From positions 1 through 6,395 of the forward strand of contig JADMKR010000051.1 in NCBI GenBank assembly GCA_015478765.1: a stretch of 6,395 bases of DNA. The letters run 5' to 3'. Below the pieces are notes generated by a model. It was not told the origin of the DNA. It did not search any database and saw only the letters and a program-made list of their open reading frames with translations. This document shows positions 1 through 5,815 of the stretch, piece by piece (position 1 is the stretch's first letter; each line of letters begins with the position of its first letter). The DNA is from Flavobacterium sp. Its GTDB lineage: Bacteria > Bacteroidota > Bacteroidia > Flavobacteriales > Flavobacteriaceae. Both the position numbers and the translations under genes were made by a program.

Positions 1-408
1 TTAGCCGGAATCGAATCGATGCGTGACGATAATATCTTTTCTTTCCGTACTAATAAAGAAGCGATCGATTTTATTTCGCAGAATAATGGAATGATCGGCG
101 TGGTGGGCCTTAACTGGGTTTTGGAGTCAAAAGAAGCATCACAATCAGATATAAGAGTTCTTGCCGTGAAGTCGGATGAAAGCAGCGAGGCCATAACACC
201 AACACAAAGTAACATAGCATTGGGTAAATATCCTTTGGCACGTGATTTGTTTATTATCAATGCACAAGGCTACGCCGGACTCGGTATGGGTTTCGGATCT
301 TTTATTACCGGTGATCGCGGCCAACGGATTATCTTAAAATCAGGATTACTTCCAGTTCGTCTTCCCAGCAGAAATATTTTAGTACGAGATCAAATTCAAA
401 AAAAATAA
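1..408 (+). CDS. PstS-like periplasmic substrate-binding protein, C-terminal part (5' end outside window)
   Basis: The frame is open from base 1 and ends at the TAA at 406-408, so 135 residues of the C-terminal part are visible. The ATG at 19 is internal and should not be taken as the start. The end of the protein has the pattern of PBP_like_2 / phosphate-binding PstS proteins: an early 'GVVGLNWV' strand (type 'GYVGINYV'), then 'KYPLARDLFII' and a final helix region with 'GSFITGDRGQRIILKSGLLPVR', which matches the family's usual F-x-x-F-x-x-S/T-x-x-GQ-x-x-x-x-x-x-G-L/Y-x-P. The role would be ligand capture in the periplasm, with phosphate or another oxyanion as the family guess. The TPR gene follows after 16 nt without a terminator, so the two are probably cotranscribed. 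In Bacteroidota such a PstS-like protein often follows ExbB/ExbD/TonB genes rather than pstCAB; that context is outside the window and is inferred. Family call is good, ligand unknown. Confidence 0.8.
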   Translation, partial: LAGIESMRDDNIFSFRTNKEAIDFISQNNGMIGVVGLNWVLESKEASQSDIRVLAVKSDESSEAITPTQSNIALGKYPLARDLFIINAQGYAGLGMGFGSFITGDRGQRIILKSGLLPVRLPSRNILVRDQIQKK

Positions 409-424
409 GCATAATTATAAAACT

Positions 425-2098
425 ATGAACATGAATAAATTAAAAACAGGCTCAATAGCTTTCTTCTCGATATGTGCCGTTGCGATCAGTTCGGCACAAA
501 GCGTCGATCAAGCAAAGAAGGCTATTGATGCGGAGCAATATGAAAAAGCTAAAAACCAACTTAAGTCGATCGTAAGCACCAAACCCCAAGACGGAAAGGC
601 TGCTTTTCTTCTTGGAAATATCTATCTGAAACAAGAATTGCAGGATTCTGCCAAAATATATTTTCAAAAGGGATTATCGGCATCCGATGACAGTAAACTC
701 AATTATATCGGTTTGGGTCAGATTGACCTGAACGCCGGTAATGTTGCGGCTGCTCGTGAAAAGTTTTCACAGGCATTATCTGACGTTCGGAGAAAGGAAG
801 TCGAACCTTACATATATGTTGCGCAGGCCTATATGAATTCGGATAAACCCGATTACAAAAATGCTCTTTCCGTCTTAGAGAAAGCCGTTGCTACAAAATC
901 CCAAGACCCGCTTGTGCAGTTAGCGTTAGGCGACGCGCATTATGGGAATAAAGATCAGAATGCCGCGTATGTTGCCTACAGGAATGCTTATAGTGCTGAT
1001 AACACACTGCTCCGCGCTAAAATGCAACAAGGTGTGCTTTTAAAGGGAGCCCGATCTTTCAATGAAGCAGTACGTTTGTTTAACGATGTGATCGCGCTGG
1101 ATCCCAATTACGGTCCTGTTTACAGGGAATTAGCCGAAACGTATTATTTGTGGGCGATAAGCGATGCGAAAAACTATGATAAAAACATTAAAATCGCACT
1201 AGGTCACTACGAGAAATACATGACGCTTACCGATTATTCATTGACAAGTCGGATGCGACATGCCGATTTCCTTATTTTAGCTAAAGATTATAAAGCTTTG
1301 GAAGTGGAAGCGGAAAAGATGCGTCAAATTGATAAGGTAAATCCGCGAATCCTTCGCTATTTAGGATACTCTGCATACGAAAATGGCAATACGGATGTCG
1401 CTATTCAATCATTACAGGATTTTATTGCTAATCCCGCCAATAAAGTAATTGCCCGCGATTATATCTATCTTGGATTGGCTAAATTAAGAAAAGCCGAACC
1501 GACTGCCGATGAGGAAACTGACAGTAATTTATTCGAAAGCGGATTAGCCGACATCCGAAAAGCAGTAGAATTGGATATCGAAATGACCAATGACCTTAGC
1601 GAATTGGGCCGAAAATTATATGAAGACAAAAAATTTAAGGAAGCAGCTGCCGTTTACGAAATTGCAGTAACCAATCCAAAATCGCTTAATCACCTGTTGG
1701 ATAATTTCTATTTAGGAAATTCAATATATTTTGCCAATACAGCGCGCGACGTGGAAACTCCGAATGCTGAGCAGCTTAAAAAAGCAGATGAAGCTTTTGG
1801 AAAGGTGATTGCCGCATCGCCTACCACGCAGGACGTATATTTATACCGGGCCAGGACAAATCGTTTATTGGAAAACATGGAAATGGAAACCAAATATTAT
1901 GAGCAGTATATCGACGTTGTAACGCAAAAAGGTGCTGAAGAGGTCGCTGCTAATAAAGCCAGATTTATTGAGGCATACAATAATATAGGATCGAATTATG
2001 CAAACTCTGACGTTGTGAAGGCAAAGGAGTATTTTAATAAAACACTGCAACTGGATCCTCAGAACGAGTTTGCTGCCTCCGCATTAAAACAGCTTTAA
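425..2098 (+). CDS. Secreted tetratricopeptide (TPR) repeat protein, 557 aa
   Basis: The N-terminus (residues 1-24) is a Sec signal peptide: basic 'MNMNKLK', a hydrophobic core, and 'ISSA-Q' as a likely signal peptidase I site after Ala24; no lipobox Cys follows it. The rest is helical with repeated TPR-like pairs. Clear ones are near residues 26-60 (AKKAIDAEQYEKAKNQL), 61-93 (LLGNIYLKQELQDSAKIYF), 95-130, 200-230 (FNEAVRLFNDVIALDPNY), 305-340, 395-425 (KLYEDKKFKEAAAVYEIAV) and the last at about 515-550 (AYNNIGSNYANSDVVKAKEYF, then LDPQNEFA). It should act in the periplasm as a scaffold for protein contacts; no catalytic motif is visible. It follows the PstS-like gene by 16 nt in a probable operon and is closed by the terminator at 2105-2131. 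The start at ATG 425 has A at -3 and -6 and no Shine-Dalgarno; ATG 431 in frame is an alternative. I know similar proteins from Pedobacter/Sphingobacterium, where the function is not established. Confidence 0.88.
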   Translation: MNMNKLKTGSIAFFSICAVAISSAQSVDQAKKAIDAEQYEKAKNQLKSIVSTKPQDGKAAFLLGNIYLKQELQDSAKIYFQKGLSASDDSKLNYIGLGQIDLNAGNVAAAREKFSQALSDVRRKEVEPYIYVAQAYMNSDKPDYKNALSVLEKAVATKSQDPLVQLALGDAHYGNKDQNAAYVAYRNAYSADNTLLRAKMQQGVLLKGARSFNEAVRLFNDVIALDPNYGPVYRELAETYYLWAISDAKNYDKNIKIALGHYEKYMTLTDYSLTSRMRHADFLILAKDYKALEVEAEKMRQIDKVNPRILRYLGYSAYENGNTDVAIQSLQDFIANPANKVIARDYIYLGLAKLRKAEPTADEETDSNLFESGLADIRKAVELDIEMTNDLSELGRKLYEDKKFKEAAAVYEIAVTNPKSLNHLLDNFYLGNSIYFANTARDVETPNAEQLKKADEAFGKVIAASPTTQDVYLYRARTNRLLENMEMETKYYEQYIDVVTQKGAEEVAANKARFIEAYNNIGSNYANSDVVKAKEYFNKTLQLDPQNEFAASALKQL

Positions 2099-2104
2099 TA
2101 ATTT

Positions 2105-2131
2105 AAAACCGGCAAATGCCGGTTTTTTTTT
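2105..2131 (+). terminator. Strong intrinsic terminator after the TPR gene
   Basis: AAAACCGGC (2105-2113), loop AAAT (2114-2117), GCCGGTTTT (2118-2126): a perfect 9-bp stem with a GC-rich core, whose 3' arm runs into nine Ts (2123-2131). It starts 6 nt after the TPR stop codon. The T-run also shows that a TTG start for the next gene at 2130 is not credible, since that codon would lie in the terminator tract. Confidence 0.93.
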
Positions 2132-2167
2132 GGAATCAGCATCCACAACTATTGCGTACGTTTTGCG

Positions 2168-2175
2168 TAACTTTG
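2168..2175 (+). promoter_or_regulatory. Candidate -7 box (TAACTTTG) for queE
   Basis: TAACTTTG matches the Bacteroidota -7 consensus TAnnTTTG exactly. It lies between the upstream terminator and the queE ATG at 2193, where a new promoter is needed. Transcription would begin at roughly 2179-2183, giving a leader of about 10-14 nt. No TTTG is found at the usual 19-21 bp spacing; the nearest TTG (2152-2154) leaves only 13 bp, so the -33 half is weak or absent. Confidence 0.45.
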
Positions 2176-2192
2176 CGCATTATTTGAAAACT

Positions 2193-2822
2193 ATGATTCA
2201 CGGTACTCCTATTGCTATTGATAAATCGCTGTCACTGCCATTAATGGAAGAATTCTATACCATTCAGGGCGAAGGCGCGCACACTGGGACAGCTGCCTAC
2301 TTCATCAGGTTGGGAGGATGTAACGTTGGTTGTCATTGGTGTGATGTGAAAGAAAGTTGGGATGCTACCCAACATCCCGAAACATCCATCAATATGATCG
2401 CGGCTAAAGCGGCGTCGTTTGCCAAAATTATCGTTGTAACCGGCGGCGAACCACTGATGTACGATATGACCTCATTAACCACCCAGTTAAAAGCGCATAA
2501 TTTGCGCGTGCATATGGAAACTTCTGGAGCATATCCTCTAACCGGAACCTGGGATTGGATATGTCTTTCACCTAAGAAAACCATGTTGCCTACGCGAAGC
2601 GTCTATGAAAGTGCACACGAATTAAAGGTGATAATCTACAATAAACACGATTTCATTTTTGCCGAAGAGCAGGCTGCGAAGGTCAATTCAAAGGCAATGC
2701 TTTTCCTGCAACCAGAATGGAGTAAAAGAGAGGAAATGACCCCATTGATTGTTGATTATGTTATGCAAAATCCAAAATGGCGCGTTAGTTTGCAAACTCA
2801 TAAATATCTTAATATTCCGTAA
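2193..2822 (+). CDS. queE: 7-carboxy-7-deazaguanine synthase QueE (radical SAM)
   Basis: QueE converts 6-carboxy-5,6,7,8-tetrahydropterin to 7-carboxy-7-deazaguanine (CDG), the ring-contraction step on the way to preQ0/preQ1 and queuosine in tRNA. With the ATG at 2193 the protein is 209 aa, the usual length in Bacteroidota. Visible signatures are 'EEFYTIQGEG.HTG' (residues 19-32, substrate pocket), the radical-SAM cluster motif Cys43-x3-Cys47-x2-Cys50 ('CNVGCHWCD', with the Asp typical of QueE), 'VTGGEPL' (82-88, SAM-binding GGEP), 'LSPKK' and the C-terminal 'LQPEW' and 'WRVSLQTHKYLNIP'. An in-frame extension to TTG 2130 would start inside the upstream terminator, and its 21 residues do not look like the family; ATG 2244 would cut family residues. 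The start context is AAAACTATG with no Shine-Dalgarno. queD, queC and queF are not adjacent. No preQ1 riboswitch is visible in the short leader. Confidence 0.95.
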   Translation: MIHGTPIAIDKSLSLPLMEEFYTIQGEGAHTGTAAYFIRLGGCNVGCHWCDVKESWDATQHPETSINMIAAKAASFAKIIVVTGGEPLMYDMTSLTTQLKAHNLRVHMETSGAYPLTGTWDWICLSPKKTMLPTRSVYESAHELKVIIYNKHDFIFAEEQAAKVNSKAMLFLQPEWSKREEMTPLIVDYVMQNPKWRVSLQTHKYLNIP

Positions 2823-2832
2823 TTCAGCTTTA

Positions 2833-2872
2833 TTTGCCTGTTACTTTTTAAAATTTTATATTACTTTTAAAA
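2833..2872 (+). promoter_or_regulatory. AT-rich intergenic region with repeats, possible promoter for the DUF2059 gene
   Basis: The 67-nt gap after queE has no terminator hairpin. It holds TTTG (2833-2836), a near direct repeat TTACTTTT(T)AAAA at 2841-2853 and 2861-2872 with a 20-nt period, and a 10-bp palindrome TAAAATTTTA (2849-2858) spanning the end of the first copy. TACTTTTA (2862-2869) is one base off TAnnTTTG, but its distance from the TTTG is 25 bp, longer than usual. This could be a weak or regulated promoter; it may equally be chance in AT-rich sequence. Confidence 0.3.
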
Positions 2873-2889
2873 CCTTAAACTAAAAAACT

Positions 2890-3294
2890 ATGAGAAAACT
2901 AATTTTGGCTTTTGTATTGTTATTTGCTGTTCAATTTACATTCGCTCAGGACGAAGCGCTACGCAAAGATATTATGAAGGTTATTGAAGCCAGCGGTTCG
3001 GCAGCTCAGATGAAAGCGGCTAAAGATCAGATTTTGCCTTTAATTCCGGCTGACAAACAAGCAGCTTTCCTGGTTGAATTTGATGCATCAATGCCGGCAT
3101 ATTACGACAAGATCGTTCAAATTTATATTGACAACTATACCAAGGAGGACATACAGGCAATGTTGAAGTTCTACGAAAGTCCTGTCGGTAAAAAAATCAC
3201 CGCAAGAGCCGAAGCGGTTACATCAGCAACCATGACAGCGGCTCAGCAGTGGGGGCAGGGATTACAACCCATGATGATGAAATACATGCAATAG
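2890..3294 (+). CDS. Small exported DUF2059 protein, 134 aa
   Basis: Residues 1-19 form a clear signal peptide (MRKL, then a hydrophobic stretch to 'FTFA') with a predicted cut before Gln20, leaving a mature protein of about 115 residues that is almost all helical. The segment 'YTKEDIQAMLKFYESPVGKKITAR' (about residues 83-106) is the hallmark of DUF2059 (Pfam PF09832), where F/Y-T-x-E-E/D-x-x-x-x-x-x-F-Y-x-S-P-x-G-K-K recurs. The tail is Met/Gln-rich (WGQGLQPMMMKYMQ). It would be periplasmic; no cysteine, lipobox or catalytic motif is present, and the family's biochemical role is unknown to me. The ATG at 2890 has the AAAACT context, and the signal peptide begins right at it. It lies 67 nt downstream of queE with no terminator between, so read-through from queE is possible; its own terminator follows at 3306. 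Confidence 0.85.
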   Translation: MRKLILAFVLLFAVQFTFAQDEALRKDIMKVIEASGSAAQMKAAKDQILPLIPADKQAAFLVEFDASMPAYYDKIVQIYIDNYTKEDIQAMLKFYESPVGKKITARAEAVTSATMTAAQQWGQGLQPMMMKYMQ

Positions 3295-3305
3295 ATTAAT
3301 TATTC

Positions 3306-3333
3306 AATCCCGGAATTTCCGGGATTTTTTTTT
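3306..3333 (+). terminator. Strong intrinsic terminator after the DUF2059 gene
   Basis: AATCCCGG (3306-3313), loop AATTT (3314-3318), CCGGGATT (3319-3326): a perfect 8-bp stem followed by a run of nine Ts (3325-3333). It begins 11 nt after the DUF2059 stop codon and ends 6 nt before the ATG of the next gene, so it fills almost the whole gap. The minus strand has no T-run on its far side, so it acts for the + strand only. Confidence 0.92.
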
Positions 3334-3339
3334 GATAAT

Positions 3340-4494
3340 ATGAAAGATCATTTTTTACTGAGCCCGGACATAACCTTTCTTAATCACGGCTCATTCGGTG
3401 CCTGTCCGAAACCGGTTTTTGATGCCTATCAGGACTGGCAGTTGCAATTGGAGAGAAACCCCGTGCAATTTATCGTCAATGATGGGCCTAAGTATTTGCT
3501 TGAATCCAAACGTTGCCTGGCGGAGTATATTAATTGTTTACCAACCGACTTTTATTTTACCCAAAATCCCACCGCGGCGGTCAATACCATTATGCGGAGT
3601 CTGCATCTTTCTGCAGGTGACGAAATTCTAGCTACCAATCACGAATACGGCGCAATGGACCGAACCTGGGACTTTTATTGCCGTCAATCAGGAGCAAAAT
3701 ATGTCCGGCAACCAATTTCACTTCCGGTAAAATCCGCCGAAAAAGTCATCGAAGAATTTTGGCAAGGATATACTAGCCGTACCAAAGTCGTCTTTATTAA
3801 TCATATGTCCAGCGTTACCGCAATGTTCTTCCCCGTAAAGGAAATTATTATCAGGGCCAAAGAACTAGGATTGATAACAATTATCGACGGCGCTCATATT
3901 CCGGGCCATATTCCGCTTGATCTAAGTGATCTGGATCCCGATTACTATACCGGGGCTTTACATAAATGGTTGCTTACACCCAAAGGCTCCTCATTTTTGT
4001 ATGTGCGAAAGGAACTTCAAAGCCAGCTCGACCCGCTTATTGTTAGTTGGGGTTTTGGTAATCCTGGCCCATCAGATAATCAATTCCTCGAATATCACGA
4101 GCAACAAGGAACCCGTGATTTTTCGGCTTATCTTACAATCCCGACTGCAATTGACTTTATGAACCGCAATTTGTGGAATGAAAGAACTTCAATATGCCGC
4201 CAAATAGTAAAGGACAATTATCAGCTTTTTTGTAATTTATTGGATACAGAACCACTTTGTCCCATCACCAACGACTTTTTGGGTCAGATGGCAAGCATTC
4301 CGATTCGGTCTGCCGATCCACTAAAACTTAAAGATGTGCTATATCGGCACTATAAGATTGAAATTCCTGTAATGACATTGAATGACAGGGTATATCTGAG
4401 ATATTCAATCAATGTTTATAATTCGCAAACCGACCTCGATATCCTGTATGATGCTTTAAAAAATATCATTAAGTCAGGCGTGATTTCCCTTTGA
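3340..4494 (+). CDS. Class V aminotransferase / isopenicillin-N-epimerase-like PLP enzyme, 384 aa
   Basis: This is a fold-type I pyridoxal-phosphate enzyme. Visible signatures are 'FLNHGSFGACP' (residues 13-23, the N-terminal motif of CefD-like proteins), 'TQNPTAAVNTI' (74-84, PLP phosphate region), 'NHEYGAMDRTW' (100-110), 'INHMSSVTAMFFPV' (153-166), 'IIDGAHIPG' (181-189) with Asp183 facing the pyridine nitrogen and His186, 'TGALHKWLLTPKG' (204-216) with Lys209 as the Schiff-base lysine, and 'QGTRDFSAYLTIP', the usual GTRD motif. All key residues are intact and the length is normal. The family includes isopenicillin N epimerases, cysteine desulfurase-like and ergothioneine-type lyases. The real substrate cannot be read from the sequence, and no beta-lactam genes are near, so the epimerase name should not be taken literally. 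ATG 3340 is forced, since the next Met (85) would remove the N-terminal motif. The start lies just past a terminator. It converges on the methyltransferase, 41 nt away. Confidence 0.88.
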   Translation: MKDHFLLSPDITFLNHGSFGACPKPVFDAYQDWQLQLERNPVQFIVNDGPKYLLESKRCLAEYINCLPTDFYFTQNPTAAVNTIMRSLHLSAGDEILATNHEYGAMDRTWDFYCRQSGAKYVRQPISLPVKSAEKVIEEFWQGYTSRTKVVFINHMSSVTAMFFPVKEIIIRAKELGLITIIDGAHIPGHIPLDLSDLDPDYYTGALHKWLLTPKGSSFLYVRKELQSQLDPLIVSWGFGNPGPSDNQFLEYHEQQGTRDFSAYLTIPTAIDFMNRNLWNERTSICRQIVKDNYQLFCNLLDTEPLCPITNDFLGQMASIPIRSADPLKLKDVLYRHYKIEIPVMTLNDRVYLRYSINVYNSQTDLDILYDALKNIIKSGVISL

Positions 4495-4535
4495 TTGGTC
4501 TTTTAGAAATGTTGGCATAAAGGAATTGTTCCAAC

Positions 4536-5228
4536 TTAATAGAGGCGCGCGAGATAGTCGTAATGTTCACCCTGCAGCAATACCTCGGCCTGCAGCCCGG
4601 CGTGATGCGCATGCTTTTCCAACATGGCGAAGTCGGTGTACAACCAAGGGAAAGGCTCCGCCATTTGATTCTTGTATTTTACATAAAATGTCAATTCGCC
4701 ATAATATCCCTTCTCGGGCAGCCGTGTAAATTCCTGTTCGTCAGTGTACATATATACGATATCAGATGAGTCAATCAGTATTTGTCCGCCGGGCGCCAGC
4801 AGTGATTTGAGTTTAGCTAAAAATGCAGTCAGATTCTCAAGCTCTCCGCAGATTCCCGTTCCGTTCATCATCAGCAAAATGGTATCAAATTGCCCTTCCA
4901 TTTGCATAATATCCGCAACCATTGCATTTTTTACACCGCGTAGTGCACAGGTTTTTATTGCTAGTGGAGAAATATCGATGGCAACAACTTCGATGTTTCT
5001 ATTTTGTAGATATAGCGCGTGACTTCCGGCGCCACATCCTACATCAAGTACTTTTCCGTAAGTGTTCATTAGCGCCACTTGCTCAATTTCAGGCATAGCC
5101 GAAAATTCCCGGAAAAAGTACTCGACCGGCATTACATCAGCTTCCGAAATCGAGGTTTCAGTAATTAAATCAGCGGGATCCTCATTTATGTAATAATCGT
5201 AAATAGCCTGTCCAATAAGGTCTTTCAT
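4536..5228 (-). CDS. Class I SAM-dependent methyltransferase, 230 aa
   Basis: The Rossmann-fold signatures are clear: motif I 'VLDVGCGAGSHALYL' (residues 60-74, with Asp62 and the Gly64/66/68 loop), the acidic end of strand 2 in 'VVAIDIS' (Asp85, binding the SAM ribose), 'MVADIM' (Asp106), motif IV-like 'FDTILLMMNGTGICG' (114-128) and 'LLAPGGQILIDSSDI' (about 142-156). An N-terminal helical part (1-55, 'AIYDYYIN..' and 'MPVEYFFREF') and a C-terminal cap follow the layout of a methyltransferase family common in Bacteroidota. The substrate is unknown; there is no transmembrane segment or signal peptide, so it is cytoplasmic. The ATG at 5228 fits the family start. It diverges from the YkgJ-family gene with 56 nt between start codons; no good TAnnTTTG box is seen on the minus strand there. 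Its 3' end faces the aminotransferase without a convincing shared terminator. Confidence 0.9.
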   Translation of the reverse strand: MKDLIGQAIYDYYINEDPADLITETSISEADVMPVEYFFREFSAMPEIEQVALMNTYGKVLDVGCGAGSHALYLQNRNIEVVAIDISPLAIKTCALRGVKNAMVADIMQMEGQFDTILLMMNGTGICGELENLTAFLAKLKSLLAPGGQILIDSSDIVYMYTDEQEFTRLPEKGYYGELTFYVKYKNQMAEPFPWLYTDFAMLEKHAHHAGLQAEVLLQGEHYDYLARLY

Positions 5229-5245
5229 GAATTGTGTTAAGGAAG

Positions 5246-5276
5246 TTTGTGCAACGCATGGGTTTGATTAGATTTG
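5246..5276 (+). promoter_or_regulatory. Bacteroidota-type promoter (TTTG-N19-TAGATTTG) for the YkgJ-family gene
   Basis: TTTG (5246-5249) is followed by 19 bp and then TAGATTTG (5269-5276), a full match to the -33/-7 consensus TTTG-N19-21-TAnnTTTG. Transcription should begin about 3-8 nt further on, at roughly 5279-5284, right at the ATG at 5285. The box also helps choose the start: the in-frame GTG 5234 and ATG 5258 both lie upstream of the expected transcription start. Confidence 0.72.
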
Positions 5277-5284
5277 CAGCAATT

Positions 5285-5785
5285 ATGAAATCGCAAGCCG
5301 ACCTAAATAATATCCAGAAGCTCGCCAAAGATAAGCATACCGAAAATAAGAAGTATTTCGATAAGCTTAAAAAGAAGCCGCCTAAAAACATCGACTATGT
5401 GATGCAAGAACTGCATGCGGCAGAGTTTAAAAAGATGGATTGTTTAACGTGTGCAAACTGCTGTAAGACTACCGGCCCGCTTTTTACCAATGCTGACATT
5501 GAACGTATTTCCAAACATTTGCGTCAAAAACCACAGCAATTTGTCGATTCGTATCTGAAAATTGATGAAGACAATGACTATGTTTTAAAGGTTTTGCCGT
5601 GCTCGTTTTTAGATGACGCCAACTATTGCTCGATCTATGAAGTCCGGCCCAAAGCGTGTCGCGAATTTCCACATACCGACCGGAAGAAATTCCACCAAAT
5701 CGCGGCAATAACATTAAAAAATATTCCTGTATGCCCTGCAACTTTCCGGATTGTCGAAGAAATGAAACGGAAAATGCCACTATAA
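5285..5785 (+). CDS. YkgJ-family CxxCxxCC cysteine-cluster protein, 166 aa
   Basis: The protein belongs to the putative zinc- or iron-chelating CxxCxxCC family (Pfam PF03692, YkgJ). The N-terminal cluster is Cys53-x2-Cys56-x2-Cys59-Cys60 in 'DCLTCANCCKTTGPLFT'; further conserved cysteines are Cys106 ('LPCSFL'), Cys115 ('YCSIYEVRPKACREFPH'), Cys125 and Cys150 ('CPA'), eight in all. 'CSIYEVRPKACREFPHTDR' is a family hallmark. The first 35 residues are lysine-rich ('DKLKKKPPKN'). It should be a cytoplasmic metal-binding protein; the substrate or partner is not known, and enzymatic activity is not established for this group to my knowledge. The start at ATG 5285 matches the usual family length, and the promoter just upstream excludes longer forms from GTG 5234 or ATG 5258. 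The stop codon overlaps the A-tract of the following hairpin. It is divergent from the methyltransferase; a functional link is not shown. Confidence 0.9.
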   Translation: MKSQADLNNIQKLAKDKHTENKKYFDKLKKKPPKNIDYVMQELHAAEFKKMDCLTCANCCKTTGPLFTNADIERISKHLRQKPQQFVDSYLKIDEDNDYVLKVLPCSFLDDANYCSIYEVRPKACREFPHTDRKKFHQIAAITLKNIPVCPATFRIVEEMKRKMPL

Positions 5786-5809
5786 AAAAACCTTCCGAAG
5801 AAGGCTTTT
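5784..5809 (-). terminator. Bidirectional hairpin terminator, strong on the minus strand
   Basis: Read on the minus strand: GCCTTC, loop TTCG, GAAGG followed by seven Ts (complement of 5784-5790). The closing C-G pair around TTCG makes a C(UUCG)G tetraloop, which is unusually stable in RNA. It ends the minus-strand unit whose last gene stops at 5816, 6 nt away. On the plus strand the same stem (CCTTC 5791-5795, CGAA, GAAGG 5800-5804) is followed by C and only TTTTG, so it may also end the YkgJ-family transcript but less efficiently. Confidence 0.8.
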
Positions 5810-5815
5810 GTTACT

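Noticed and set aside
2132..2192. Possible preQ1 riboswitch before queE
   Set aside because: The expected leader is only 10-14 nt and no preQ1-type hairpin with an A-rich tail pairing to a loop is present.
4511..4535. Hairpin GTTGG/CCAAC between the convergent genes as a terminator
   Set aside because: The loop is 15 nt, an alternative GGAA/TTCC pairing competes, and no T-run follows on either strand.
4526..5022. Plus-strand open frames of 67-92 codons opposite the methyltransferase
   Set aside because: They are antisense shadows; the minus-strand protein has full methyltransferase motifs.
5234..5284. Longer start for the YkgJ-family protein at GTG 5234 or ATG 5258
   Set aside because: The extension contains the full-consensus promoter and exceeds the usual family length.
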